Shown piece after piece: positions 46,601 through 54,199 of a stretch of DNA of 64,000 nucleotides (its first letter is position 1; each line of letters opens with the position of its first letter). Made by a program: the position numbers and the translations under genes. Origin of the DNA: Dermacentor variabilis. Taxonomy: Eukaryota; Arthropoda; Arachnida; Ixodida; Ixodidae. The notes beneath the pieces are model-generated. The model was not told the origin of the DNA. It ran no database searches and saw only the letters and a program-made list of their open reading frames with translations. The DNA lies in NCBI RefSeq assembly GCF_050947875.1, contig NC_134569.1:42733277-42797276 (forward strand), read 5' to 3'.

Positions 46601-46734
46601 TAGCAAGACCATTGTGACTTTCGTTATTAACCTCTCTCTCTCTTGTTGTGCAGGCGACCCTCCACGACTTGATCACGAAGAACTTGGAAAAAATCAAGAG
46701 GCCACGAAGCAGCAATGCTGAAAACATGTACTAG
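25617..46734 (+). CDS. PSME3: PSME3, proteasome activator PA28gamma (complete, 10 exons)
   Basis: This is the nuclear 11S regulator that forms a heptameric cap on the 20S proteasome and promotes ATP- and ubiquitin-independent breakdown of proteins. Exons: 25617-25676, 26488-26520, 26984-27046, 27123-27218, 34941-34989, 37399-37511, 43061-43129, 45196-45318, 46489-46575, 46654-46734. They join in frame to 257 codons (human 254), and all introns have GT..AG ends. The activation loop RIEDGNNFGVSIQ is intact (Asn154, human Asn151), and Lys191 matches human Lys188, which sets cleavage specificity. The PAAKKRR nuclear signal and the SSNAENMY end (human SSNAETLY) are kept. The region before the nuclear signal is shorter than in human and lacks the DGLD caspase site. 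From memory, a Ki-antigen homologue is known from Rhipicephalus. Only three introns are under 0.5 kb; intron 4 is 7.7 kb. Confidence 0.96.
26488..26520 (+). CDS. PSME3: PSME3 exon 2
   Basis: A tiny exon of 33 nt encodes VEEYKERLKKE (human VDSFRERITSE), between TCTTCAG and GTGAGT. Both ends are phase 0. Confidence 0.92.
26984..27046 (+). CDS. PSME3: PSME3 exon 3
   Basis: The exon is 63 nt and encodes AEELVLHKFPEKILELETLL plus Lys (human AEDLVANFFPKKLLELDSFLK), part of helix 1. It lies between TCGCAG and GTATGT. Confidence 0.95.
27123..27218 (+). CDS. PSME3: PSME3 exon 4
   Basis: The exon is 96 nt and ends helix 1 (TDKFSKTDLAAVHVDINIPV then PEPP). It follows a 76-bp intron, the shortest in the gene, and precedes the longest (7.7 kb). 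Confidence 0.95.
27219..28380. other. PSME3 intron 4, first part, no gene
   Basis: No exon was recognised here. The motif TTATATCGAGGTTCGACTTT at 28257-28276 is another Tigger-like end fragment. The run CATATTTGTTG is repeated three times at about 28327-28352. Confidence 0.4.
28381..29684. mobile_element. TIR element, 1.3 kb, TA-flanked, with inner foldback
   Basis: Its ends AAGGGGTTGGGACACCAAAT and AAGGGGTGGAGACATCAAAA are imperfect inverted repeats, flanked by TA at 28379-28380 and 29685-29686. Inside, a second pair (CACAGAGGAGGAAC near 28570, GTTTCCTCCTCTGTG near 29489) continues the symmetry. A GC-rich core (about 28785-29140) has its own inverted repeats. There is no credible transposase. 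It is probably a Tc1/mariner-type non-autonomous element with a nested insertion. Confidence 0.65.
30042..30406 (-). pseudogene. hAT transposase remnant (dimerisation domain)
   Basis: Two overlapping minus-strand frames make up the remnant. The one at 30242-30042 ends in YLTIPATSVPSESFLPVEMS, a match to the IPATSxxSER core of the hAT C-terminal dimerisation domain; the usual ERVFS reads ESFLP here. The DDE catalytic parts are missing. Confidence 0.7.
30452..30941. mobile_element. Tigger/pogo-like MITE nested in the hAT element
   Basis: Inverted ends CAGTTAAAGCTCAATTTAAC and CAGTTAAAGCTCAATCTAAC (reverse of 30922-30941) bound 490 bp without coding capacity. The right flank is TA; the left is TG, likely a decayed TA. 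A CAGT start followed by an AACGAA-type stretch recalls pogo/Tigger ends. Confidence 0.6.
32565..32700 (+). repeat. Ruka-like SINE fragment
   Basis: It matches the middle and end of the SINE: ATGCGCACACACCCGCATAC, TTAGATTTAGGTGCATGTTA, AAGAACCTCAGGTGGTCC. The tRNA-like head is missing. Confidence 0.75.
32897..33062. repeat. Hairpin element with 13-bp flanking direct repeat
   Basis: A head (GGGCTAGTTGGTGCGAAT) is followed by arms that pair over more than 50 bases. CCATGAATACTTTGTTTAGC (from 32934) pairs with GCTAAACAAAGTATTCATGG (to 33064). GGACCTGTCTTAG at 32884-32896 and GGACCTGTCCTAG at 33063-33075 flank it, 12 of 13 bases alike, so they are likely a target duplication. Confidence 0.72.
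33749..33992. repeat. Hairpin element with perfect 15-bp flanking direct repeat
   Basis: GGACTTTAGGAAATC occurs at 33734-33748 and 33993-34007, an exact 15-bp duplication. The insert holds CCTGTAGCGCAAATAGCACA (33840-33859), whose partner TGTGCTGTTTGCGCTACAGG ends near 33945. A second, partial hairpin copy lies before it (33754-33830). There is no coding capacity. Confidence 0.78.
34008..34940. other. End of PSME3 intron 4, no gene
   Basis: No gene or recognised repeat was seen up to the exon 5 acceptor at 34940. Confidence 0.5.
34941..34989 (+). CDS. PSME3: PSME3 exon 5 (nuclear localisation signal)
   Basis: The exon is 49 nt and encodes PAAKKRRLETLENEIT plus one base, bounded by CCTTGCAG and GTGAGT. 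The basic KKRR matches the human nuclear signal TYKKRRLD. Confidence 0.93.
35173..35304. repeat. Hairpin element in PSME3 intron 5
   Basis: GGGTTTACTAGACAGGGTTT (35173-35192) pairs with AAACCAGGTTTAGTAAAC (ending 35302). Inner pairing continues through GTGGACAT / ATGTCC and GGAAAG / CTTTCC. It is of the same kind as the elements at 32897 and 33749. Confidence 0.65.
35617..36893 (+). pseudogene. mariner transposase pseudogene with TIRs
   Basis: A decayed Tc1/mariner element lies in PSME3 intron 5. Its ends share CCAAAACTTCC in inverted orientation (35628-35638 and about 36875-36885). The coding remains are in order: a helix-turn-helix part (near 35880-36130), TGDEM with the first catalytic Asp at about 36268-36285 (followed by a TAG in place of the usual WI), and YSPDLAPPNY at about 36601-36630 with the third catalytic Asp, which fits DD34D. 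The second Asp motif (HDNARPH) is not recognisable. The C-terminal end is GEYFEKF. Stops and shifts are frequent in the first half; the last 125 codons are open. Confidence 0.82.
37399..37511 (+). CDS. PSME3: PSME3 exon 6
   Basis: The exon is 113 nt. It completes the Gly codon split from exon 5 and encodes TKVLVLPTGSVGTNNHIVS followed by MVDIVKPKIWQLVDDTNI, helix 2. It lies between TGTGCAG and GTGAGC. Confidence 0.95.
37512..38418. other. PSME3 intron 6 start with a diverged internal duplication
   Basis: An end-like motif TAGAACTTCATTCATACGTT is at about 37671. Two related blocks follow. The one near 37960-38095 (GCTTATCACAGTAGGTTTGG, GTGAATGCTGTGTGTGA) and the one near 38288-38410 (GCTTATTGCAATAGAATTGG, GTGAATGCTGCGTGTGA) are diverged copies of one unit. 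It is probably an old DNA-transposon derivative. Confidence 0.45.
38419..38985 (-). pseudogene. Tigger/pogo-like transposase C-terminal remnant
   Basis: TACAGTCGCCGACCGTTTAT at 38419-38438 resembles a Tigger-type end. On the minus strand, 38985-38758 encodes IPDTVSFDNFIGADTAVLTC then AELDDGKII. Past the stop comes an acidic PPDDDSESEDDAP. This order (a hydrophobic DDF patch, 'ELxDxxII' and an acidic run) is common at the C-terminus of Tigger/jerky/CENP-B-like proteins. The catalytic domain is absent. Family assignment is from memory of those tails. Confidence 0.5.
39190..41165 (+). mobile_element. Penelope-like element with GIY-YIG end (decayed)
   Basis: This is the longer of the two Penelope remnants, in PSME3 intron 6. 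The N-terminal motif IVIKLSDKGGSIVM is at about 39509-39550, EADRFYLLPKMRKVP at 39734-39780, and IPGRPVVSN near 39802. The RT palm follows, VTSDVTAFYANVPMTEGIEA (about 39981-40040). Then come RT thumb parts (NFLDMAVYIENGKLRTFYWK, near 40288) and a Cys-containing spacer. A GIY-YIG nuclease start, IYMPECSFCKKQCIGETG, is at about 40941-40996. Multiple stops break the frames. The YxDD-type box region near 40180 is damaged. Confidence 0.82.
41166..43060. other. Rest of PSME3 intron 6
   Basis: No exon was recognised here. Around 41265-41400 the words CTTCCTTA, AAGGAAGC and GGCTTCCTTGG recur in both orientations, which looks like a small internally repetitive element. AATAAA-like words near 41750-41780 have no gene attached. 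Confidence 0.4.
43061..43129 (+). CDS. PSME3: PSME3 exon 7 (activation loop)
   Basis: The exon is 69 nt and encodes LKMWIQFLIP then RIEDGNNFGVSIQ. The loop is identical to the human one; it opens the 20S gate or activates its sites. Confidence 0.97.
43170..43980. mobile_element. Possible Tigger-like MITE in PSME3 intron 7
   Basis: CAGTCAACCTTGTTACAATG at 43170 and, inverted, CAGCAGAACCTTCCTATAAC ending at 43980 are similar ends. TA follows the right end (43981-43982). The repeats are imperfect, so the pairing may be coincidental. There is no coding content. Confidence 0.4.
44168..45084 (-). repeat. Candidate solo LTR
   Basis: The segment starts near TGTGGGGTTCTGCTAGAG and has TTTATTTACAATATCTACA at 44301-44319, an inverted AATAAA as seen in minus-strand LTRs. 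No coding sequence is present. The right border is not clear, and no target duplication was identified. It is as likely to be another repeat class. Confidence 0.28.
45196..45318 (+). CDS. PSME3: PSME3 exon 8
   Basis: The exon is 123 nt with QISRYFLTRGK and AKVAKYPHV, nearly as in human. It carries the Lys equivalent to human Lys188. Confidence 0.97.
45319..46488. other. PSME3 intron 8, no gene
   Basis: Nothing was recognised in this 1.17-kb intron. Its ends are GTAAGG and GTGCAG. Confidence 0.5.
46489..46575 (+). CDS. PSME3: PSME3 exon 9
   Basis: The exon is 87 nt and encodes EDFRRTVQELDEKQYVSLRL then VLCELKNHY, the start of helix 4. It is followed by a 78-bp intron. Confidence 0.97.
46654..46734 (+). 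CDS. PSME3: PSME3 exon 10 and stop
   Basis: The exon is 81 nt including TAG at 46732-46734. It encodes ATLHDLITKNLEKIKRPRSS then NAENMY. The C-terminal residues insert into 20S pockets in this family. Confidence 0.97.
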   Translation, partial: ATLHDLITKNLEKIKRPRSSNAENMY

Positions 46735-46747
46735 CTTTTACACTAAT

Positions 46748-46753
46748 AATAAA
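46748..46753 (+). terminator. Candidate PSME3 poly(A) signal (nearest)
   Basis: AATAAA lies 14 bases past the stop. Further AATAAA copies lie at 47676-47681 and about 47905-47910. The nearest would leave an unusually short 3' UTR, so one of the later ones may be used. Confidence 0.35.
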
Positions 46754-47279
46754 GGCAAAAACAGGTGGCTGTGGGCTGTTTGTCTAAGTTCTAGCTGCAT
46801 TTTCAGAGTGAATGTATCGAGCTCCAGCAGCTGTTTCTCAAAAGGACTTCATTCATCTGGCTTGAGAAAGAGTTACAAGTGCTGCATCACTATATTATTA
46901 CTGTTGACAGGTATGATTTTCAACACCATTAGAAGGCCAATACCTGCAAGCTTCATTGCAATAAGTGGCATTGTGGTGGAAACTGCATGTTTCTGCAAAT
47001 GGTGGGTGACACGTAGCAACAAATCCAGTGTGGCACGATCACGCTGTTGATTTGCCTTCTACTATACAGCTGCTGGTGTTCAAGACAAATGCGCTGGTTG
47101 ATCATGCCCCTCGGACAATACATCACAAATTGATTTCAAACACTGATGTCAACAGCTGAACTACAGGCTGTTGTAGCAGTGATGCATCCCCCTGTAATAC
47201 TTATCACTACACCCACCATATCTACTGACAATGTCTGCATGTAGGAAACTAGTACACACCAACTTGCCTAAGCCTTTAA

Positions 47280-47580
47280 GGCAAGTTATCTCTATCCGCA
47301 GATAAAAATTGTGTGGATCCCAGGTCATGAGGGAATGGGGAATGAATGAGCTAATCAGCTTGCTTGCTGATATGGTACATCATGCTCCCAACATATGACC
47401 AACATCTGACCAAGAGTTTGTCTAAATGTGGGTGTAGCGATTGGAGTATCCCACCTACCTATCCCTCGTCCACAATGCTAGGTGGCCAACTACAGTTGCC
47501 GTATTCCAGGAGTAAGTGTACCTGGCAGCATCCATCTTGTCTGCTGTCAAGTACACCGACAGATGTGGCCTGGACTGAGG
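47280..47580 (+). pseudogene. LINE remnant with RNase H end
   Basis: The frame reading KIVWIPGHEGMGNE, stop, ANQLA at about 47306-47365 matches the C-terminal RNase H motif (WxPGHxGIxGNExAD) of I/R1-type non-LTR elements. Related downstream codons (YPTYLSLVHNARWPTTVAVF) continue to about 47510. It is decayed and lies just past PSME3. Confidence 0.6.
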
Positions 47581-47599
47581 TCGACATCTCGAAGCTGCC

Positions 47600-48100
47600 C
47601 GAGTAACAATGATGACCAAGCATAATTTACTAGGGACAGCTTATTGGACCTAAAGCATAGAGGGGTAGGAGCAGCAATAAAGTTGCCTCATAAGTGATGT
47701 GCGCACTGAACACTCCCTAGCTGTATTCACTGGCGACACAATCGCGGCGGATCGTACGTCCTATAAGAATGCCATTCACCGTTATCCAGATCGCCAACCC
47801 TTCCACCACCGCAACCAACGGTTGCTTGCGGGCTTCATTAGCCTAGCACTGAAACACGACGCAAGTGACGTTCTGGCCTGAGGGAATTGATTTTGTATGT
47901 ACGTGCGAATAAAGTAATTTCTCGTTATTTCCACCTGGAGTAGAGGGTTCTGCCTTTTGTATTTGAGAGTTGCGGCGGTTAGCGAGTGCGGAATTACCCC
48001 CCCCCCCAAAAAAAAATGTGAGAAGGAATAGGCGCTATATGTGGTTGGAGTTTTGCGTGTATTATGAAATACATTGAGCACGTTCTTGAAAGCCGTTCAC
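47600..48100. other. Intergenic, no recognised gene
   Basis: An open frame at 47699-47881 has no recognised motif. AATAAA at about 47905 precedes a T-rich stretch. A run of C then A at 47997-48015 is a homopolymer pair. Confidence 0.35.
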
Positions 48101-48940
48101 GCGGTTAATACGGATGTCGCACGGCGCACTTTCATTCTCGATCGGCTCCTTTGCGCAAACTCCGGAAAGAAACCAATCGCGGTGGAAAATTTCGATCAGA
48201 AACGGGATCAATCGCGATCGAGAGATGCCGTGTGACACTGGTACAACATGTGCAGAGTTCATGTTCGTGAGCTACCCGCCGACAGTTCATCTGGACAGAT
48301 AGACAAAAAAAAAAAAAAAAAAAGCTGTGGGATGATGTGTGGCGTGGGCCGTGTTTGCGTCGAGGCTCTCCAGATGTCTCCACTGCCGCGCTCCACTTTT
48401 TTTTTCGCAGCGCGCACTTTTTTTTTTTTCTTTTCTCTTTTTGCATTATCCAGCCGTGGAGTGTGGCGGATGCAGTCTTCGCAGACTCTTGCTGTGCGAG
48501 AAGAAGAAGGGGACGCGCATGCGCCCTGCGCAGCCTTTGAGCAGACGTGTGAACGTGAACATCCGTAGGTTTTGATACATACGGTTTCGTTAGTTGTGTT
48601 ATGTGAAGTGTGGCATGGGTCTGGGCACGTGTGGCAGTGCGGGCTGCGACGACGCACGTCCTACGCCAGTGCGGATCCGGTTGCTCGTCAGCGTTGTGTT
48701 GTGAATGGGCTGCGTGTGCAGTGCTGGTGACAAGAAGTGGAATTGGTACTGCTACGGCTACTGGTGGTTGGGCAGACGAAATTCCTAGGCCTAACGATAT
48801 TCAGCGATTCATCGAAAGATGCACAGTGGTACTGCCGACAGACTCCGGATAGGCAACGAAGTCAGGGAACTGAAACTTGGCCGCAGTTTCTCGAGCAGCT
48901 CCGGCTCGGCATTCCATTCCATTAGGTGTAAGTGGCCTAC
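48101..48940 (+). other. CpG-rich stretch, possible 5' exon or promoter
   Basis: CpG is much more frequent here than in the introns (CGATCGAGAGATGCCG, GCGGGCTGCGACGACGCACG). A donor-like GGTGTAAGT occurs at 48925-48933. Poly(A) (48303-48322) and poly(T) (48397-48430) runs lie within it. It could be the promoter and first exon of a gene running to the right. No coding signature was recognised. Confidence 0.3.
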
Positions 48941-49099
48941 CTTTTTCTCGGCGCTTCACTGGCATGCGTATGTATTGCGTTCACCGCGAGATCAGCAAAT
49001 GCTGCGTTCACGCCACGTCTTTGGAGTAGTCTTTAAATTCTACGAAAAAAAAGAAAAAAAAATATGGGAAAGTTATGCGGATGGCGAAGCATGGTTATT

Positions 49100-49857
49100 G
49101 CGTGTATAGTCGCCCGCCCGTGAGACTACTGGCGGTCGGGTCCGGAAAAAGGACAACCTCGACGGTTCGGTGATAAAATGCTCGTCGTCTAGTTGGCCTT
49201 CTCGAACCGGGAGACTTCGCATATTTTTCATTCTTTCCTTCTTTTGCTGTTTTCGTGTTTTCGACTTTTAGCATCCGCATTGAATTTCTGACGTACGCCG
49301 GGCATTGCCGCTTGATCTTTCCCGACTTCTTAAGCATCAAACCAAACGCTCACTGAAATCGGCGGTGTGATCGGTAAATATACACGCGTATTCCGTCGGT
49401 TCATCGTCCTTCACCCTGCACAGACAGTTCTTTGTGTGCCTAATTTTAATTGTAAGATTTTGCGTTGTCTGAATTTCTTATTAATATGCATGGAACGCGA
49501 CAAGCGAAGTGCTACGCGTGGCAATTAATGCTACAAAAAAGAAAGCAGCCGCGAAAAAAAAAAAAAAGGGCCTGTTCGCGTTTGCCAGTGTACTGTTTAG
49601 GCATGACATCAAGCCATTTGTCAAAGCTCATTCATTGTGCCTTCTTTGCTAAATCTTTTGAGCACACTAGCATATGTAAGCAAGTAGCGTGGCGTTTTTA
49701 ATTCGCCTGTAGCATGTTGCCGGTATCATTGTGTGAAGGGAGTTTCAGCGTCTGTCACAAATACCCACAAGTCGCGTCGTTCGCAGATTGCTTTTTTTTT
49801 TTTCTCTCACTCTTTGTAATATTCTTCGAACTTGTTGCGTTAAACGAACGTGAGTCC
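49100..49857. other. No recognised gene
   Basis: The stretch is A- and T-homopolymer-rich, with no recognised repeat or coding motif. Confidence 0.4.
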
Positions 49858-50043
49858 ATGGAGGATACTACCGCATTTCTAAACAATCGACATGATATTG
49901 AGGAACGCATTGAGGCACTAAAAGAACTTAACAGTTTGAGAACGCTGCTCCATAATAGGTTTTTAGCGCTCACGATTTTCTCTCCAAGCGGCCAGATTAC
50001 TTCTGCATGCTTCACCCGGGCTGCCTGCAATTTGAACCTGTGA
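49858..50043 (+). CDS. Hypothetical exon with amphipathic N-terminus
   Basis: An ATG in a good context (GAGTCCATGG) opens 61 codons, beginning MEDTTAFLNNRHDIEERIEA and going on LKELNSLRTLLHNRF. The charged helical pattern looks more like a protein than random sequence does. A weak donor-like AG|GTTTTT lies at about 49960, near the end of that pattern. I do not recognise the family and see no neighbouring exons, so this may be chance. Confidence 0.22.
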   Translation: MEDTTAFLNNRHDIEERIEALKELNSLRTLLHNRFLALTIFSPSGQITSACFTRAACNLNL

Positions 50044-50599
50044 ACATATGTAAATCACTCTTTCATTAGCATAACGTACTTGAGTCCACCTGTACGCGTA
50101 GTAGCAATGGTGTTGCTTCAGTGGAGTCAGTCCGAGCAGTAGCATTGAGTCGTTAAAGAAAAAAAAAAGTGTCATGTGTTGTCGATGCTCGTCATCAGGC
50201 GTAGCTCTAAGCCGGTGCGACATAGAGTTACTGTATATGCTACAGCATATACAATTCACTCCAGTGCGATAAAAATGACTACAAAACGCATTGCCGATTG
50301 CTCCCCGGCTATATTCACGTTCGCGAACGATGCTCCTGGGTTCGCGGAAGTACTCGCAACTATAACTGACAGCAAAACAATGTAGGTATACAACAATAAT
50401 TAGGATGGTCCCCTGCTGTGGCACGTACTCAGTACAGTGGGTATGCTCATAAGTGGTCAAGTGGTCATAAGGGGTCAAGTAGGATTATAAGATAAATCAA
50501 TCAATCAAAAGATAAAAGCTGGGAAAAAAATAATGATACGTAAATGAAAAGTCCCCATATTTACTATCAATTTAAATCAAAACTGCCTGTTAGGTATCA

Positions 50600-50720
50600 A
50601 AGAATTGAAATTGATTTATTCATAATATATTACAGGTTATACAATAATATACAGAAAGAGATCCCATAGTCGATGGCTGTATCGGTAGAATGATAGATGT
50701 ATGGCTGCTGCGTTAAAATT
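50600..50720 (-). repeat. 3' end fragment of a LINE-like repeat (second copy)
   Basis: It starts TGATTTATTCATAATATATT and has GAGATCCCATAGTCGATGGC then TGTATCGG, aligning with the fragment at 20430-20560. Confidence 0.45.
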
Positions 50721-52288
50721 TAATTTAGAGTATAAATGAGTTGAAGTGAAACGAAATGATTGGAGACGAAAGCGAAGAAAAAAAATTAACACAGTTACCC
50801 TATTGTTTTGCGGAGAAAATGCAACGTTTGTCACGCATTAATCTTAATGTCGTTTTTTTGTGGAACACGGGTTTAGAGTCGAGGTCACGCACCAACACGA
50901 TCGTCTTCTTCAGGGAAATATCGGCGAGAGTGGGTTGACTGGTTGCGAGCTGTGAGAAATACGGCACGTGGAAATCCAAGCAGAGAGGTTCACAGGAAAA
51001 TGAAGGCTTGCAGTGAAATAACAGTGGTCGTCGGACAAGGAATCGAGTTGCTTTATCGAAACTTTTTGTTTTCTCCTGACGTCGTGACGCATAATTTGGT
51101 CACGTGGGAGCAGGAAATTGCGACATTTTTTACACTCGGTTGTCAAGTTCCGCCGTGTTGTCGAATTTCTGGTCAGCTTTGATTGGGCCAGAGGTCTGCT
51201 ACGGCTTCCCTGATTGGCTCAAAAAATGCCGCCATTACATGACGCGGAATTGGACAGTTTCCAGAATAGTAACCTCGTTCGGCCGCTTTCTGTGCTGATA
51301 CTCGTTGTGAGGCCCGATGTGGGAGTCGAAGTTGTATGACGCGAACAAGAAAGGTGACCTGCCATTTTAGGCCCTAAAAAGAATGCTTGATCGAAACCGA
51401 CCGATTCACATTTGGCAGTTCTCATGTAGTGAATAGGAGGCTGGAAGAAGGGACCCGTCTGAAACGAGGAGACGCGACGTCCGGAGCATTCTGTCTTTTT
51501 CGACGATGCGAAATGAAAGGCCTTCACCGTAGCCCACTTTTACCTTTTTAGTCGGTATTTGTCAGTTGCTAGCGCCCAAGGAAAAGTGCTGGGTGAGCTG
51601 AAAGTAAAAAAGAAACGCGGTTCTGTAGTTTAGGTGCACTGACGCGCAATCTGTAGTGCGCACTCAGGAGGGCAAGATCGTGTCGCAGCGCGCTTTTATC
51701 TGGAAAGCATGTTTTCTGCTGACTTGTGCGTGATCCGTGGAATTGTACACCACATGAATGGCGATTGGTTTAGGGAGGCATTCACCGGACTGCTAAACAT
51801 TCGTTCGCCTATATACATCATGACCTTTAAGCTCGGATAATGAAATAATTCGCAGTTATCTACATTGGATATCACCTCTGCTTGATGCTGTAGAAGCTAC
51901 GGCCTGGAGTGTGCCGGGCGTGTGCCGCCTTCTGATTGTCGTCTTAGCAGTGTTTCCTCTCGACACTCACTAACGCTTTTCGGGGGGGAGGGGGGCAATT
52001 ACCTTTATTGGTAACGCATGTTTATGAGGGACAAGATTGTACTAACTGACGGGTACAAAAACGCGCGTGCGATTATTACGAGCCCACAGAGTACACTTAT
52101 CTGAATGTCCCACCGCTATTACTGGCGTCGTGTTTCCATGGCGACGCGTCCGACCACGCTCGAGCACTCTCGAACCCGATATTCCAACCCGCGATATTTT
52201 CCTCCCACACTTTTGCGGTGGTCGATGTCATGGAGTTTCCTACAAAATTAAATAGAGGGCACTCTGTCGCTTCGATAGGTCAACTACC
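50721..52288. other. No recognised gene
   Basis: No coding region was recognised. A G-rich homopolymer (GGGGGGGAGGGGGG) is at about 51980. Confidence 0.4.
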
Positions 52289-52573
52289 ATGATAATTATG
52301 GGCACGTATACGTGGATTTGTATAATCTTCGTACTTGTGACTTCATACGTTCTTATGGTGTTATTTAAAGTCGGATGCCCCTACAACGAAATATCCTGTA
52401 TAATGAATTTGCTTGTACAACGAAGGAATATTGCTGTCCCAGAGATCCGATTTGTTCCTTTACGGAGGTACATATTGGGAGAACCCCACCCTGTTGAAGA
52501 GTACGGACACCGCATCCGTATACTACGCATCATTACCACGCTGAAGGAACTTCCACGCTTGCAACTACCCTAG
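52289..52573 (+). CDS. Hypothetical protein with N-terminal hydrophobic segment
   Basis: The frame is 94 codons. Residues 6-26 (TYTWICIIFVLVTSYVLMVL) form one hydrophobic segment that could be a signal peptide or membrane anchor; the rest is basic. The first ~25 codons are related, in the same frame, to an ORF at 54003. From about 52375 the DNA (ACAACGAAATATCC, ACAACGAAGG) resembles Tigger-like repeats, so the C-terminal half may be transposon DNA. No family was recognised. Confidence 0.28.
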   Translation: MIIMGTYTWICIIFVLVTSYVLMVLFKVGCPYNEISCIMNLLVQRRNIAVPEIRFVPLRRYILGEPHPVEEYGHRIRILRIITTLKELPRLQLP

Positions 52574-52579
52574 ACGCTC

Positions 52580-54002
52580 GCGCTAGTTATTTTTGTAGGA
52601 AACAAATGCGATGGAGCAGGGCGAAGTGCTCTTGCGCCACTTAACGTGAGCGTAATGCACAGCGCTAGGGCCGGCGAAGGCAAATTCACAATGTAGCGTG
52701 CGGTAAAGCTGTTGGCCGCGTTCGCTGCTGGTATCGACATTATGCCCACGTGCCATTTTGGTTTTTGAGATCGTTCGACATAACACTTGACACTGCACCT
52801 CTGCGATCCTCGTGATGTCCACGTCGCGTCGAGAGCGAAGGCAGAATGATATGGAAACTAATCTCTAAGGCTGTGCTTTGCCTTACTGCAGGCGCCGGGA
52901 GCAACAGGTGACGTAATGGACGCCATTTATTGGACCTTCGCATCTTTCGTTCATCTTACTTTTCTTTTAATTGGCAAATAACAATGCCTAATGTCTTATT
53001 GAACGGCCCGGACCGCAATATGCAATCTTCGCGAAATTTGAACCAGGACGAAACAAATGTAAATGCACAATCTCCAGTTCTTTTTAGTTTTTAAGACTTA
53101 AATGGAAAAAAAAAATAGGTTATTGCACTTTCTGTTGTATCGCTTTATTTCTCACGTATTTCCTGCCACATCGCAGGGCCAAATATAACGGAGGCATAAA
53201 GAGGCATATATATATAAATGTAAAAATGCAAGCGCGAGGAAGTTTAATGCACTGTGTCAGCAAACGTCATCATCCTAAACGCACAGACGAATTTCTCTAG
53301 CTTTCACTTTTTTTTTTTTCATCACCCGTCAGGGAGGTCAGGGCCCTTGTTGTCAAACACCCGATATTTTCTCTGAAGTAACTATGAACGCGAAGATATT
53401 AATATATTTGCGAATTATATGGCGGAGTGGAGCCCAATTCGCAATTTTTGGGAGAGAACAGACGCTCATTCGTCCTTCGTTTAACGTAACGGCTTATTCC
53501 AACATACACTTCGGTGACAGTGGATTTCGTGCGCGTTTAAAGATTTCGCAGTTGGTCGCAAATCGTGCGAACTCGAATTTTTTAAGGGAAATCTGAGGTT
53601 GGCTCTCGTTTCATGAAGGATTTCATGTGTCACTTGAGTGGCGCAGCGATGTTGTCGGTACGTCGAGCGGCTTAATTGTTAATTCCATACGTATCTCCTG
53701 CCTCCAAATTTAACCGTCTTATGCCAAAGTGTGGTGCTTTCAATGTGGACATAATTTCCCCGAGTGTCAGGGCCGTCCTTAGCTATGTGCCATTTCGTGA
53801 GCATTACAAGGCTATAATTTGGCCTCTCCCCCCAACCATGTATAGGTGCATTAAAAGATGGTTTCTGAGTTCCCTACAAAAAACAAAAAAGGGGGTGAGG
53901 GAATGAAAGGAAAAAAAAGGAAAAGAATGATGAAATGCAAAGAATGAAGTGAAGTGAAATGAAGAATGAAGTGACGCTGTAATCGTTCCGCCACCGTGGG
54001 TA
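52580..54002. other. No recognised gene
   Basis: Nothing was assigned in this stretch. It has A- and T-homopolymers and a short TATATATATA run at 53207-53216. Confidence 0.4.
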
Positions 54003-54112
54003 TGATGACCAGTGTATGGATTTGTATAACATTCGTACTTCTGACTTCAAACGCCGTTGTGGCGTTATTTATTACGCTTTATTTTTATTATTTTTTTCAC
54101 GTTTTCAGGTAA
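54003..54112 (+). CDS. Short ORF with leader-like N-terminus, relative of 52289
   Basis: MMTSVWICITFVLLTSNAVV followed by AL is a good signal-peptide shape (short polar start, hydrophobic core, Ala end). It aligns in frame with residues 5-27 of the ORF at 52289 (WICIIFVLVTS). A stop follows after 36 codons, at TTTTCAG|GTAA, where an intron border could also lie. Confidence 0.28.
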
Positions 54113-54199
54113 TCATATTTATCTCTACACACAGAAGCAACACGTCTCTGCGCACATGTACTGCCAATTGTTATGTCTATAGCGCAGTGTTTTGTTGAC

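Noticed and set aside
14096..46734. INCENP and PSME3 as one functional cluster
   Set aside because: Same strand and adjacent, but about 4.8 kb apart, with separate poly(A) and start signals and unrelated roles.
48132..48657. Long ORFs around the poly(A)/poly(T) runs
   Set aside because: Lys or Phe runs from homopolymers; no conserved content.
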